Shown: positions 10,315 through 19,158 of the stretch, piece by piece
How positions within the stretch are numbered: position 1 is the stretch's first letter
How the letters are laid out: every line of letters starts with the position of its first letter
Assembly: GCA_016709765.1 (NCBI GenBank)
Contig: JADJMD010000015.1
Coordinates: 1-64,000 of the forward strand
Direction: 5' to 3'
DNA length: 64,000 nt
Origin: Ignavibacteriales bacterium
GTDB lineage: Bacteria; Bacteroidota; Ignavibacteria; Ignavibacteriales; Ignavibacteriaceae
The notes under the pieces: model-generated
Told to the model about the DNA's origin: nothing
The model's database searches: none
The model's input: only the letters and a program-made list of their open reading frames with translations
Translations under genes and position numbers: made by a program

Positions 10315-12159
10315 TTAATTAAGGTAAAGCGGGTTAAGTTTTTCTGTGAATGGGGATAAAAGCTTTTCGGCTTCCGCGATAAGTATTGGTTCCTGGCGTT
10401 CTTTTTCTCGTTTTGTCTCTTCAATTTTTCGCTTATGTGATTCTATCCTTTCAATGTATCCCTCAGATAATGCTTTTTGTTTTTGCTCAGCTTCTTTCTT
10501 CAGCATATCAAGACTCATCTCTTTTTGTTTCTGCAATTCCAAAGTTCGCTTTTCAAGTTTCTGCTTTTCGTTGGATCTATCGAACAAAACCAATCCGGAA
10601 ATTAAAGCAGAAATAAAAAATCCGATTACAAAAGTTAGTGATGACCATTTAACTCCTGTTAAAACTACTCTGCCGAGCATAAGATAAAAATCACTTTCAA
10701 AATAATTAGAATTGTTAAAGTAACCGGCAATACCGCCAATTATAAAAACAATTATGGATACAACAACATTGTAACTCATAGAATTCCTAAACGAAACCGC
10801 TGGATCAAATGAACTTTGATACGGTAAGTTTTTCCTTCTTTCTTCAACTTCCCAAAGTTCATCTTTAACATATTCTTCAATTTGTGTTATTTGCGTAGCA
10901 AGTTTTTTTTGCAGGCTTGATTTTATATCGTCAACTTCGTGCTTAAACTGGTTAGAAAGATTTTCACTGTCTTCAATAGATTTTTGATAAAGCTCCATTA
11001 CTCGATTATAGTTTTCATAAAGCTTTTCTTTTATTTTGGATTGGATATCATCCAGAACAGAATGAAATTTTTCATTAATGTAATTGGCTGCTAAACTTAG
11101 AAAGATTGATAGATTATGTGCATGCTGTTCATTTAATTCATACAAAAACTTGATGGTATGTCTTGTCTCATCCGAATAGTATTCGTCAAACTCGTATTTT
11201 CTAAGTTGATTTAGACGCTGAACTAAACTTTGCACAATCCTTTTTCTATCTAAATCATTTTCAATAAGGTCTTGCTGGATGTAGTCTGTAAATGGCGCAA
11301 ACTCGTAATAATAACAAATATTTGGGAACACCGGATTATTTAAAAAGAAATTAAAGGAAACAATACTGCTGCAATCAATTGCATAGTTAAGCCTATCTAG
11401 ATCAAACTTAAGAATCTCTTTTATTAATGCTTTTGTAAAATCTTCACGCTTCTGAACAGCTGAGAGGTAAGCAAAATAAAATCTTGCTACAATTCCACTA
11501 TCTTTAATATTTATTGCAAACGATAGTTCTGTAGCCGCTTCTTCATTATTGCCAATTGATAAAAAAGCAAAACTTTTGTAAAGCTGAATTAGGTAAATTA
11601 ACTCTTTCTTTATTTCTGCCGATAAAGCACTTTCATCAACATATAATTGTGCTTTTATTAATTCTTCAATCGCCTTATAAGGGTTTCGAATAGTTTCTTC
11701 AAAAATTAATATTAAGGAATGATAAATTAGATCTATAAATGTTAATGAAGTTGAACTGTTTTTAATTTCTTTTAATGTTAATGCTGCAAACATTTTTCTC
11801 TGACTCGGCTCAGAAGCGATAACCCATTTAGTAAAGTTTTTCTTTATCTCAGTTCTATCAGATTGTTGATTTCCAGTTAAATTTTCAATAAATAATTTTT
11901 CGCAGGTAGTTAGTAAAGGTGATTCTAAAAGCCAAAACATTGGCGAATTTTCTTTTTTAAGAAATATTTCATCAATGTTTTCCTGAAACTGAAAACTAAA
12001 ATGCCGCGAACCCATTTTTAGAAAATCTAAATAAGATTCGTTTTTACCTAAATAATTTTTGAAGTAAGTATGTTTAAATTTATTAAACTTAATTGCATTA
12101 CTTTCAAAAAGATTCTCTAATTGCTCGGTTTCTTGTATTTCTAACTGTTCTAAATCCAT
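10315..12159 (-). CDS. Unknown coiled-coil protein with two membrane segments (614 aa)
   Basis: I do not recognise a family. The frame is intact. Residues 1-360 are mainly helical and soluble, with acidic and Phe-rich stretches but no clear catalytic motif. Residues about 365-450 form a heptad-like coiled coil (HSVLDDIQSKIKEKLYENYN). Two hydrophobic segments lie near 465-490 (VVVSIIVFIIGGIAGYF) and 500-530 (SLTFVIGFFISALISGLVLF). A second highly charged coiled coil, rich in Lys/Glu/Gln, covers about 535-595. There is no signal peptide. The layout suggests an inner-membrane protein with both coiled coils on the same side, possibly a scaffold or sensor. It shares the strand of the flagellar group but is separated by about 110 bases and a hairpin. 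Confidence 0.7.
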   Translation of the reverse strand: MDLEQLEIQETEQLENLFESNAIKFNKFKHTYFKNYLGKNESYLDFLKMGSRHFSFQFQENIDEIFLKKENSPMFWLLESPLLTTCEKLFIENLTGNQQSDRTEIKKNFTKWVIASEPSQRKMFAALTLKEIKNSSTSLTFIDLIYHSLILIFEETIRNPYKAIEELIKAQLYVDESALSAEIKKELIYLIQLYKSFAFLSIGNNEEAATELSFAINIKDSGIVARFYFAYLSAVQKREDFTKALIKEILKFDLDRLNYAIDCSSIVSFNFFLNNPVFPNICYYYEFAPFTDYIQQDLIENDLDRKRIVQSLVQRLNQLRKYEFDEYYSDETRHTIKFLYELNEQHAHNLSIFLSLAANYINEKFHSVLDDIQSKIKEKLYENYNRVMELYQKSIEDSENLSNQFKHEVDDIKSSLQKKLATQITQIEEYVKDELWEVEERRKNLPYQSSFDPAVSFRNSMSYNVVVSIIVFIIGGIAGYFNNSNYFESDFYLMLGRVVLTGVKWSSLTFVIGFFISALISGLVLFDRSNEKQKLEKRTLELQKQKEMSLDMLKKEAEQKQKALSEGYIERIESHKRKIEETKREKERQEPILIAEAEKLLSPFTEKLNPLYLN

Positions 12160-12888
12160 TTTATAAAATGTTTTTCTTTCATTATCGGATATTTATTGGT
12201 TTTATTTACCTTTTGCTGTATAGATAAAAAGATGGGGGGATTTTGAGAAAGAATTGAGTATAGCATCGCTTACCCAACATAATCCTATGAAATAGTTTTA
12301 AATAGATGACAATAATCTGTTCATGGTATTTTACTTGAGGAATACAGTTTTCTAATTATCCGGTTAAACTCTTAATATACTTTATCAGTTATGTTTGTGA
12401 TATTAAACTAAAAAATATTTCCTCAATACTTGCAAAAACAAAAAAACATTCATAAGTGCAAGAATTGTGAATTTGAGGAAAGAGAGATTTTAATTAAAAA
12501 CTGCTAATTTAAGAATCGTTTATTTGTTAGTTACATTCCTGCTGATCCCTTTAGTGTTATATATTGAGGTCAGATCCAAACAGATAAAACATAATTTACT
12601 GATAAATGGAACTTTTAAAGCGGGAGATGGGTTTTCATTTAAGAACTAAAGGCTAGTAATTTTCTTGAAATAAAGTAAGATTAATCTACTTAAATAAGAA
12701 AAATTGGCAATAAGGATTACTGCTAGTAAAATGATTTTTACTGTTCAAATGTTAACTATAACACCTAATTTATGCATAGAAATTGTTGAAAAAAAAGCAG
12801 TTAGTATCCTCTTACTATATATAATTAACTGAATCTAAATTATAAAATTACTATCTTATTATACACACATTGGTCATAAAATTATAAA
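12160..12888. other. Long intergenic region upstream of the carotenoid operon
   Basis: About 730 bases between the divergent 614-aa gene and crtI. I see no convincing gene, RNA or repeat. One short plus-strand frame (12524-12649, TTG start, 41 codons) encodes a hydrophobic stretch but has no ribosome site. The region must hold the promoters for both flanking genes; I could not place a convincing -35/-10 or Bacteroidota-type -33/-7 pair. Confidence 0.5.
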
Positions 12889-14367
12889 ATGAAAAAACTA
12901 ATTATCATAGGTTCAGGTTTGGGTGGTTTATCCACAGCATTAAGGCTTTCTAAAAAAGACTATGATATAACAGTTCTTGAAAAGCACTCAACTCCCGGTG
13001 GAAGACTTAATATAATTGAGCAAGATGGTTTTAGATTTGATATGGGACCATCTTTTATGAGCATGACTTATGAATTTGATGAAATGTTTAAAAGTGCTGG
13101 TGTTGATAATCCATTGATTATGAAAGAGCTTGATCCTATTTACCAGGTATTTTTTGAAGGCAGAGAAAAACCTTTTGGAATATTTAAGGATCTGCAAAAA
13201 TTAGAAAAAGAGTTTGCCGGGATTGAAAATAATTTAGCCCAAAAACTCGAAAAGTATTTGAATAAGGGCGGTGAGTTTTTCCACGATACAGAAGATATGG
13301 TTGTGAAATCTAATTATAAAAATAAATTAGATTATTTTCTTAAACTGACTAAGGTTCCTAAAAAGCATCTTCCATATTTATACAGAACAATGTGGAAGGA
13401 ACTTGAAAATACTTTTGATTCTGAAGAAGTAAGGGTGATCTTTTCTTTGGTTGCATTCTTTCTTGGTTCAACACCATTTCAAACACCTTCAATATATTCA
13501 TTATTAAGCTATACTGAATTAAAACACAACGGCTATTGGAGTGTAAATAACGGTATGTATAGCATCGTTGAAGAAATGGTAAAAATTCTAAAAGCCAGAA
13601 ATGTAAAATTTGTGTTTGACACAGAAATTATTGGTGTTGGAAACAACAATGGTAAAGTTTCACAAATGATTGATCAGAATGGAAAAACCTGGGAAGCTGA
13701 TATTTTCATTTCGAACTCCGATGCTGCTTCTTTTAGAGGAAAAGTTCTTAAACGAGAAAAATTTAGTTCTGAAAAACTTGATGAAATGCACTGGACATTG
13801 GCTCCGCTTACAATATATCTTGGCGTAAAAGGAAAGATTAATAATCTTCTACACCATAATTATTTTCTTGGAAGCAACTTTAGAAATTATGCAGATAGTA
13901 TTTTCACATCTTCTATTAGTCCGCAAAAGCCATACTATTATGTAAATGCTTCCACAAAATCAGATGTAAGTTGTGCTCCTGAAAATCATGAAAATTTATT
14001 TATTCTCTGCCCTGTCCCTGATTTAAGATATAAAAAATCCTGGGAAGACAAAGATGAATTGGTAGATAATATTGTCGACGATTTATCCAAACGTATTGGA
14101 TATGATATTCAAAAAAATATTGTAACTAAAAAAGTATTAGCACCTGATGATTGGGAAAAAATGCTAAATCTGTACAGAGGTTCGGGATTAGGGCTTGCAC
14201 ACGATCTTAATCAGGTTGGCGGGTTCAGACCAAAAAATAAAGACGAGGAATTTTCTAACCTATTTTATGTTGGGGCTTCTACTACGCCCGGAACAGGATT
14301 ACCGATGGTTGTTATAAGTTCGAAATTAGTAACTGAAAGGATTGAAAATGAGTTTTCAACTATATAA
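12889..14367 (+). CDS. crtI: Phytoene desaturase CrtI
   Basis: FAD-dependent desaturase that converts colourless phytoene to lycopene in or at the inner membrane. It has 492 residues, the usual CrtI length. The N-terminus IIGSGLGGLSTALRL is the dinucleotide-binding fold, ending with ITVLEKHSTPGGR. The C-terminus has LFYVGASTTPGTGLPMV, the conserved bacterial-type phytoene dehydrogenase signature. ATG at 12889 puts the FAD motif right at the N-terminus, as expected. It is the first gene of a tight plus-strand operon and overlaps crtB by 20 bases. Because the pathway goes on to a lycopene cyclase, a four-step desaturase making lycopene is most likely. Confidence 0.93.
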   Translation: MKKLIIIGSGLGGLSTALRLSKKDYDITVLEKHSTPGGRLNIIEQDGFRFDMGPSFMSMTYEFDEMFKSAGVDNPLIMKELDPIYQVFFEGREKPFGIFKDLQKLEKEFAGIENNLAQKLEKYLNKGGEFFHDTEDMVVKSNYKNKLDYFLKLTKVPKKHLPYLYRTMWKELENTFDSEEVRVIFSLVAFFLGSTPFQTPSIYSLLSYTELKHNGYWSVNNGMYSIVEEMVKILKARNVKFVFDTEIIGVGNNNGKVSQMIDQNGKTWEADIFISNSDAASFRGKVLKREKFSSEKLDEMHWTLAPLTIYLGVKGKINNLLHHNYFLGSNFRNYADSIFTSSISPQKPYYYVNASTKSDVSCAPENHENLFILCPVPDLRYKKSWEDKDELVDNIVDDLSKRIGYDIQKNIVTKKVLAPDDWEKMLNLYRGSGLGLAHDLNQVGGFRPKNKDEEFSNLFYVGASTTPGTGLPMVVISSKLVTERIENEFSTI

Positions 14368-15193
14368 AGATACAAGCTATAAAATAAGCAAGAGGATTAC
14401 TCTTTCTTATAGCACTTCATTTAGCTGGGGCATAAAAGCATTTGCACCGGAATACAGAGATCCTATTTTTGCAATTTACAGTTATGTTAGAATTGCAGAT
14501 GAAATTGTTGATACTTTTCACGATTATGATAAAATAGAATTACTGAGAAAATTTGAAGAGGATACTTGGGATGCAATTGAAAAAGGAATTTCTACAAACC
14601 CGGTTTTGCAGGCATTCCAGGAAACAGTGAACAAATACAAAATCTATCCTGAATTGATAAAATCTTTTTTAAAAAGTATGGAGATGGACTTGTATAGTTC
14701 TTCTTACAATAGCAATAAATATGATAATTATATTTATGGTTCGGCTGAAGTAGTGGGTTTAATGTGTCTTAAGGTTTTTGTAGACGGAAATGATGAAAAG
14801 TACAAAGAACTTGAACACTCAGCCAGAATGCTTGGTGCAGCTTTTCAAAAGGTAAATTTCTTGAGAGATATTAAGGAAGATATTAATGAAAGAGGTAGGA
14901 TTTATCTACCCGGAGTACACGAGCGTGAATTAATTAATAATAAAAACAAAAAGAAACTTGAGGATGGTATCGATTTGGAATTCAGTGATGCACTTAAAGG
15001 AATAAAAAAACTTCCTATCAAAGTGAAGCTTGGCGTTTATTCTGCTTACCTTTATTATTATATGTTGTTCAGAAAAATAAAAAGACTTGATGTTGAAGAA
15101 TTATTAACTGCCAGAGTAAGGATATCAAACTTTTATAAGCTTTATCTATTATTTAAATCTTATTTTGAAGTTAAACTTTTAAAAACAACTTAA
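14348..15193 (+). CDS. crtB: Phytoene synthase CrtB
   Basis: Joins two geranylgeranyl diphosphates to phytoene, the committed step of C40 carotenoid synthesis. It contains YSTSFSWG near the start, the first Asp-rich motif DEIVD (about residue 43) and the second in NFLRDIKEDINERGRIYLP (about residue 170), which bind the Mg-diphosphates. About 281 residues, normal for the family. I prefer ATG at 14348 over an in-frame TTG two codons upstream; either way it overlaps the crtI end, so translation is coupled. No GGPP synthase gene is in this window. Confidence 0.93.
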   Translation: MSFQLYKDTSYKISKRITLSYSTSFSWGIKAFAPEYRDPIFAIYSYVRIADEIVDTFHDYDKIELLRKFEEDTWDAIEKGISTNPVLQAFQETVNKYKIYPELIKSFLKSMEMDLYSSSYNSNKYDNYIYGSAEVVGLMCLKVFVDGNDEKYKELEHSARMLGAAFQKVNFLRDIKEDINERGRIYLPGVHERELINNKNKKKLEDGIDLEFSDALKGIKKLPIKVKLGVYSAYLYYYMLFRKIKRLDVEELLTARVRISNFYKLYLLFKSYFEVKLLKTT

Positions 15194-15883
15194 TTGAAAA
15201 CTGAATATTTAATTTTTAACATAATTGTTTTTGCAGGTCCATTGCTCTTTGGAGCAATGAGACCTTTTTATTTTATAAATAAGTGGAAATACACAATAGT
15301 GCCGATATTAATTCCGGCGATATTTTTTCTTATTTGGGATTCGATTGTAGCTGACTCACATTGGCATTTTAATGATAAGTATGTCTTGGGGATAACATTT
15401 TTTAATCTCCCAATCGAAGAAATTTTATTTTTTATTTCAGTTCCCTTTGCCTGTCTTTTTACCTGGGAAATGATTATTAGACGATCTGAAGGGAAAGAAT
15501 TATTGTGGATCAATAAAATTCGCCTTTATCTATATTTATTAATCCCTATTGGTATTTGGTTTTTTATTTCAGGAAAACATTATACAGGTCTGGCAATATC
15601 TTTTTTAGGATTAGCCGTTTTGTTGGATCAACTATTGAACACAAATATTATTTTCCAAAAAAGATTTTACCTTTACCTTCTTCTGGTAATTTTCTTTACT
15701 TTAATTTTTAATGGATACTTAACCTGGAGGCCTGTTGTAACTTATAGTGTTCAATATCAATTAGATTTCAGAATATTTACAATTCCAATTGAAGATTTTG
15801 TTTACGGTACAGCTTTGATTTTTATGAACACATCTATTTACCAAAAAATCATTAATAAAAAAGAAAGATTATCTAATAAATAA
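15194..15883 (+). CDS. crtYcd: Lycopene beta-cyclase, fused CrtYc-CrtYd type
   Basis: Integral membrane cyclase closing beta-ionone rings on lycopene to give beta-carotene. It has 229 residues and six to seven hydrophobic helices, with the two family repeats: DSHWHFNDKYVLG then LPIEEILFFISVPF in the first half, and GYLTWRPVVTYS with IPIEDFVYGTALI in the second. The PxEE/PxED pairs are the hallmark of this cyclase family, in which actinobacteria have two small subunits and Bacteroidota and archaea a fused chain. The start is TTG, directly after the crtB stop; the first internal ATG (15260) would lose the first membrane helix. No obvious ribosome site, so translation is probably coupled to crtB. 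Confidence 0.9.
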   Translation: MKTEYLIFNIIVFAGPLLFGAMRPFYFINKWKYTIVPILIPAIFFLIWDSIVADSHWHFNDKYVLGITFFNLPIEEILFFISVPFACLFTWEMIIRRSEGKELLWINKIRLYLYLLIPIGIWFFISGKHYTGLAISFLGLAVLLDQLLNTNIIFQKRFYLYLLLVIFFTLIFNGYLTWRPVVTYSVQYQLDFRIFTIPIEDFVYGTALIFMNTSIYQKIINKKERLSNK

Positions 15884-15907
15884 TTATTTAAAGTAAAACT
15901 TAAAGAA

Positions 15908-16894
15908 ATGTTAAAAAACAAATGGTACTTAATTTGTCCTTCGGATGAATTAAAAAATACAATATTAAAGAAAAGAATTTTTGGCGAAGATATTATTCTT
16001 TTTCGCAATCAAGATGGTAGTATAACCGCACTTGAAGATAGATGCTGTCACAGGAATGTAAATTTATCTTTAGGTTATTTAAATAGTAATACAATTGTTT
16101 GCGGTTACCACGGCTGGGAATATGATAAAAATGGAAGTTGTGTCAACATTCCTTCACAGCTACCCGGTGATAAAATTCCACCAACAGCTAAAATAAAAAG
16201 TTATCCTGTTAAAGATTTTAATAAATGGGTTTGGGTTTTTCTCGGCGATGAAGAAAATTCCGGACAAATAAATCCAACCGATATTCCTGAAATGAACGAA
16301 TGGCCTTTTACATATAAAGCATATACGTTCAAAGCTGATTTAGAATCCACTGCTGAAAGTTTAATCGATCCCTACCATATTGCCTATGTTCATAGAAATT
16401 CCATCAGATCATTTATGGGTCAGATAAAGGAATCCCCTGCAGATTTTAATTTAAAAGTTTTGGATGATGGTATCGAAGGGTTTTATAGAAGAGCAAATGT
16501 TGGAACAAAGGCAGAAAAAGTTTATTTCGGTGATAATGAAAACATTGGTACTCGTATTCGGTTTTACTATCCGAATATCTCGCGTTTGGAAATTCGATTT
16601 AAAGAAAGAATTCTGCTAATCCTTGAGCATATAATGCAAGTTGATGATGAGCATGTTGAAATGAAGCAAATTACTTTGTGGAAAAATATCTTCCCAAAAT
16701 TTCCGATGTTTGCAAAATATTTTATGGCTAAAAAGTCAGCAAAGATTGTTGCCGAAGATATTGATTTTCTTTCTTCCAATCTTGAAATACTAAAAAAGAC
16801 AAAAGACAAATATCATGAAGTAAGTGTAAAAGGAGATGAAGTTTCTCTTGCTTTTAGAAAATTCTGGAGAAAGAAATTGCAGGAGGCAGATTAA
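15908..16894 (+). CDS. Rieske-type non-haem iron oxygenase, probably carotenoid-modifying
   Basis: 328 residues with an N-terminal Rieske [2Fe-2S] domain: CCHRN then GYHGWEYD (C-x-H ... C-x2-H, about residues 46-69). The C-terminal catalytic domain has DPYHIAYVH (about residues 154-162), the His pair of the mononuclear iron site. This is the layout of PaO/VanA-like ring-hydroxylating or demethylating oxygenases, which need an electron donor encoded elsewhere. Its place between the lycopene cyclase and a CrtU-type enzyme makes a carotenoid the likely substrate, for example hydroxylation or oxidation of a ring or its methyl groups. That specificity is inference; a quinone or sterol-like substrate is not excluded. 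Confidence 0.8.
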   Translation: MLKNKWYLICPSDELKNTILKKRIFGEDIILFRNQDGSITALEDRCCHRNVNLSLGYLNSNTIVCGYHGWEYDKNGSCVNIPSQLPGDKIPPTAKIKSYPVKDFNKWVWVFLGDEENSGQINPTDIPEMNEWPFTYKAYTFKADLESTAESLIDPYHIAYVHRNSIRSFMGQIKESPADFNLKVLDDGIEGFYRRANVGTKAEKVYFGDNENIGTRIRFYYPNISRLEIRFKERILLILEHIMQVDDEHVEMKQITLWKNIFPKFPMFAKYFMAKKSAKIVAEDIDFLSSNLEILKKTKDKYHEVSVKGDEVSLAFRKFWRKKLQEAD

Positions 16895-16896
16895 AA

Positions 16897-17634
16897 TTGG
16901 AAAGCATAAAAGAAACTGAACAAAGCTTATTAAAAAATAAATCTAATGTCCCATTTGAATTTAACCGCGTAGCAAAAAAATATAATCTTGCAACATTTCT
17001 AAGCCAGGGCTATCAAAGTGATTTGCAACGAAGTTCTGATCATCTAAACCTTAAGGGGAATGAGTTAGTTCTCGACCTATGCTGCGGAACTGGAAAATCA
17101 ACTATAAGCTGCTTAAAACATATTACATCAGGAAAAGTTGTAGGTATTGATAATTCAGAAGAAATGCTTAGAGTTGCAAAGGAAAATTATTATAAAAAGT
17201 ATGATAGAAATAAGTTAGAGTTTGTTCAGAAAGATGTTATGGATTTGGATTTTGAAGATAATAGTGTTGATGCAATATTTATGGCGTACGGCATCCGAAA
17301 TATGCCCGATTACAAAAAAGCACTGTTAAATCTGTTTCGTATTCTTAAACCAAATGGTAAAATTGTTTTTCACGAATACTCGTTAAGCGGAAGCGTTTTT
17401 TCTCATTTATATTGGAAGATTTTGGGATACGGTCTAATTATACCACTTTCAACTTTGATCTCGGGTTCATCAACGATCTTTAAATATCTTGTTAGAAGTG
17501 TAGATAAATTCCTCTCCCCTGAGGAATTTTTTAATTTACTTAAGGAATCAGGTTTTGATAATGCAGAAACATACAATATGCCCAGCTGGAGAAAACCAAT
17601 TTTGCGCACATTTACCGCAAACAAACCAAATTAA
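16897..17634 (+). CDS. UbiE/COQ5-like SAM methyltransferase in carotenoid operon
   Basis: 245 residues. VLDLCCGTGKSTI (about residue 50) is the SAM-binding motif I, followed by VVGIDNSEEML; the UbiE-type signature AYGIRNMPDYKKAL (about residue 130) and LKPNGKIVFHEYS follow. The resemblance is to menaquinone/ubiquinone methyltransferases, but the position between a Rieske oxygenase and crtU suggests it methylates a carotenoid hydroxyl or carboxyl. Streptomyces griseus has a comparable methyltransferase gene (crtT) beside crtU. The TTG start at 16897 is supported by AGGAGG at 16881-16886, ten bases upstream. A true MenG role cannot be excluded. Confidence 0.8.
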   Translation: MESIKETEQSLLKNKSNVPFEFNRVAKKYNLATFLSQGYQSDLQRSSDHLNLKGNELVLDLCCGTGKSTISCLKHITSGKVVGIDNSEEMLRVAKENYYKKYDRNKLEFVQKDVMDLDFEDNSVDAIFMAYGIRNMPDYKKALLNLFRILKPNGKIVFHEYSLSGSVFSHLYWKILGYGLIIPLSTLISGSSTIFKYLVRSVDKFLSPEEFFNLLKESGFDNAETYNMPSWRKPILRTFTANKPN

Positions 17635-19158
17635 TTGAAAGCACAAATGAGTTCATCTTTTATTTCAAAAATAGTTAATAAACGTTTAGGTGATTTTAAA
17701 CAACAGATAAATACTTTAGATTCAACACAGTCATTTGCACTTACTTATCCAAAAAAAGTTGCTGTTGTTGGTGGTGGATTAGCAGGAGTTTCTGCTGCAA
17801 TATATTTAGCTGAAAGAAATTTTGATGTAACAATATTTGAGAGAGATTCATTTCTTGGGGGCAAAGTTGGTTCGTGGCCTGTTAATTTTCAGGAAGGTTA
17901 TAAAACAAATGTTGAACATGGTTTTCATGCCTTCTTCAGGCAATATTATAACCTTCGCAACCTTTTGAAAAAAATTGATGCACACAAATATCTTATTCCT
18001 ATTGATGACTATTTAATAATGACAAAGGATTTGGGTAATTATAGTTTTAAAGAAATTAAAACAACACCAGTCGAAAATATTCTTTCGATGAGAAAAGCTG
18101 GCATTTATTCATTTGGGGATATTATTAAGAATCCAAAGTTTAGCCGACTTATATCCCTGCTTAATTACAATAAAGAAACGACATATAAAAAGTTTGATCA
18201 TGTCTCATTTAAAGAATTTGCAGATGATGTTAATCTGCCTCAACAAATGAAATTAATGTTTACAACATTTTCCCGGGCATTTTTTGCTGAGCCGCAGTAC
18301 ATCTCAATGGCAGAGCTTATTAAAAGTTTTCACTTTTACTTTTTAAGTAATAATCATGGATTAATTTATGATGTGCTAAATGATGATTTTGAAAAAACTT
18401 TATGGAATCCTGCTGAGAAATATCTAAACGACCACAATGCAAAAATAAAACTCAATACACCAGTGGATTCAATTGAAAAAAATGCAAATAAATTTCTTGT
18501 TAACAACGTAGAGTTTGATTATCTAATTCTTGCTTCTGATATAAAAGGAACAAAAAAAATTGTTAGTAATTCTAAATTTATAAAATCAAACCACCCTGAG
18601 TTTTATTCACAAATAAGTAAGCAAAAGCAGTCACAACGCTACGCGGTATTGCGTATCTGGATTGACAAGGATGTCAGGAAAGATGTGCCTTTTTTTATAT
18701 TTACCGATGCTTTAAAGATACTGGATTCAGTAACGGTTTATCATCGAATGGAAAAAACCAGTGAGGAGTGGGTAAAGAAAAACGGTGGTGGAATTTTTGA
18801 ACTTCATTCCTATGCAGTGCCGGATGATTTTCCAGAAAGCGAAGTTCGCGATCAATTCTTAAAAGAATTTGAAGAATATTTTCCGGAAATAAAAGACTAT
18901 CAAATATCGCATGAGTATTTACAAGTAAAAGATGATTTCACTGCTTTTCATACTAACCTATCTGAATCTCGTCCCGAGTTTAAAACAAAAATAGAAAACT
19001 TATATCTTGCCGGTGATTGGGTAAAACTTGATTGCCCTGCAATGTTGATGGAAGCTGCAACAACTTCCGCTCTGTATTGTGTAAATGATATCCTCTCTGC
19101 AGAAGGTTTAAAACAGGAACCAATTTTTTCTGTCCCTTTAAAAGGAATATTTGCTTGA
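17635..19158 (+). CDS. crtU: CrtU-type carotene ring desaturase/methyltransferase
   Basis: 507 residues. The FAD fold VAVVGGGLAGVSAAIYLA starts at about residue 42, with FERDSFLGGKVGSW. The family-specific stretches are EHGFHAFFRQYYNLR (about residue 100), FSRAFFAEPQYISMAELIKSFH and LWNPAEKYL, with AGDWV and an Ala-rich helix near the C-terminus. CrtU enzymes (isorenieratene-type synthases) turn beta-ionone rings into aromatic rings by desaturation with a methyl shift. The cyclase two genes upstream would supply beta-carotene. The start is TTG at 17635 directly after the methyltransferase stop, or ATG at 17647; neither has a strong ribosome site. Whether the product has one or two aromatic rings cannot be read from sequence. 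Confidence 0.82.
   Translation: MKAQMSSSFISKIVNKRLGDFKQQINTLDSTQSFALTYPKKVAVVGGGLAGVSAAIYLAERNFDVTIFERDSFLGGKVGSWPVNFQEGYKTNVEHGFHAFFRQYYNLRNLLKKIDAHKYLIPIDDYLIMTKDLGNYSFKEIKTTPVENILSMRKAGIYSFGDIIKNPKFSRLISLLNYNKETTYKKFDHVSFKEFADDVNLPQQMKLMFTTFSRAFFAEPQYISMAELIKSFHFYFLSNNHGLIYDVLNDDFEKTLWNPAEKYLNDHNAKIKLNTPVDSIEKNANKFLVNNVEFDYLILASDIKGTKKIVSNSKFIKSNHPEFYSQISKQKQSQRYAVLRIWIDKDVRKDVPFFIFTDALKILDSVTVYHRMEKTSEEWVKKNGGGIFELHSYAVPDDFPESEVRDQFLKEFEEYFPEIKDYQISHEYLQVKDDFTAFHTNLSESRPEFKTKIENLYLAGDWVKLDCPAMLMEAATTSALYCVNDILSAEGLKQEPIFSVPLKGIFA

Noticed and set aside
10346..10687. Plus-strand frames inside the 614-aa gene (and similar antisense frames in topA, iorA and carB)
   Set aside because: They are mirror frames of strongly coding genes with low-complexity translations and no start signals.
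12524..12649. 41-codon hydrophobic frame (TTG start) upstream of crtI
   Set aside because: It looks like a short membrane peptide, but there is no ribosome site, no ATG and no recognisable family; could be a remnant. Not supported enough for a gene call.
12786..12821. TTGAAA and TATATA boxes as a crtI promoter
   Set aside because: The spacing to the nearest -10-like hexamer is 21 bases or more, too long, and such boxes occur by chance in sequence this AT-rich.
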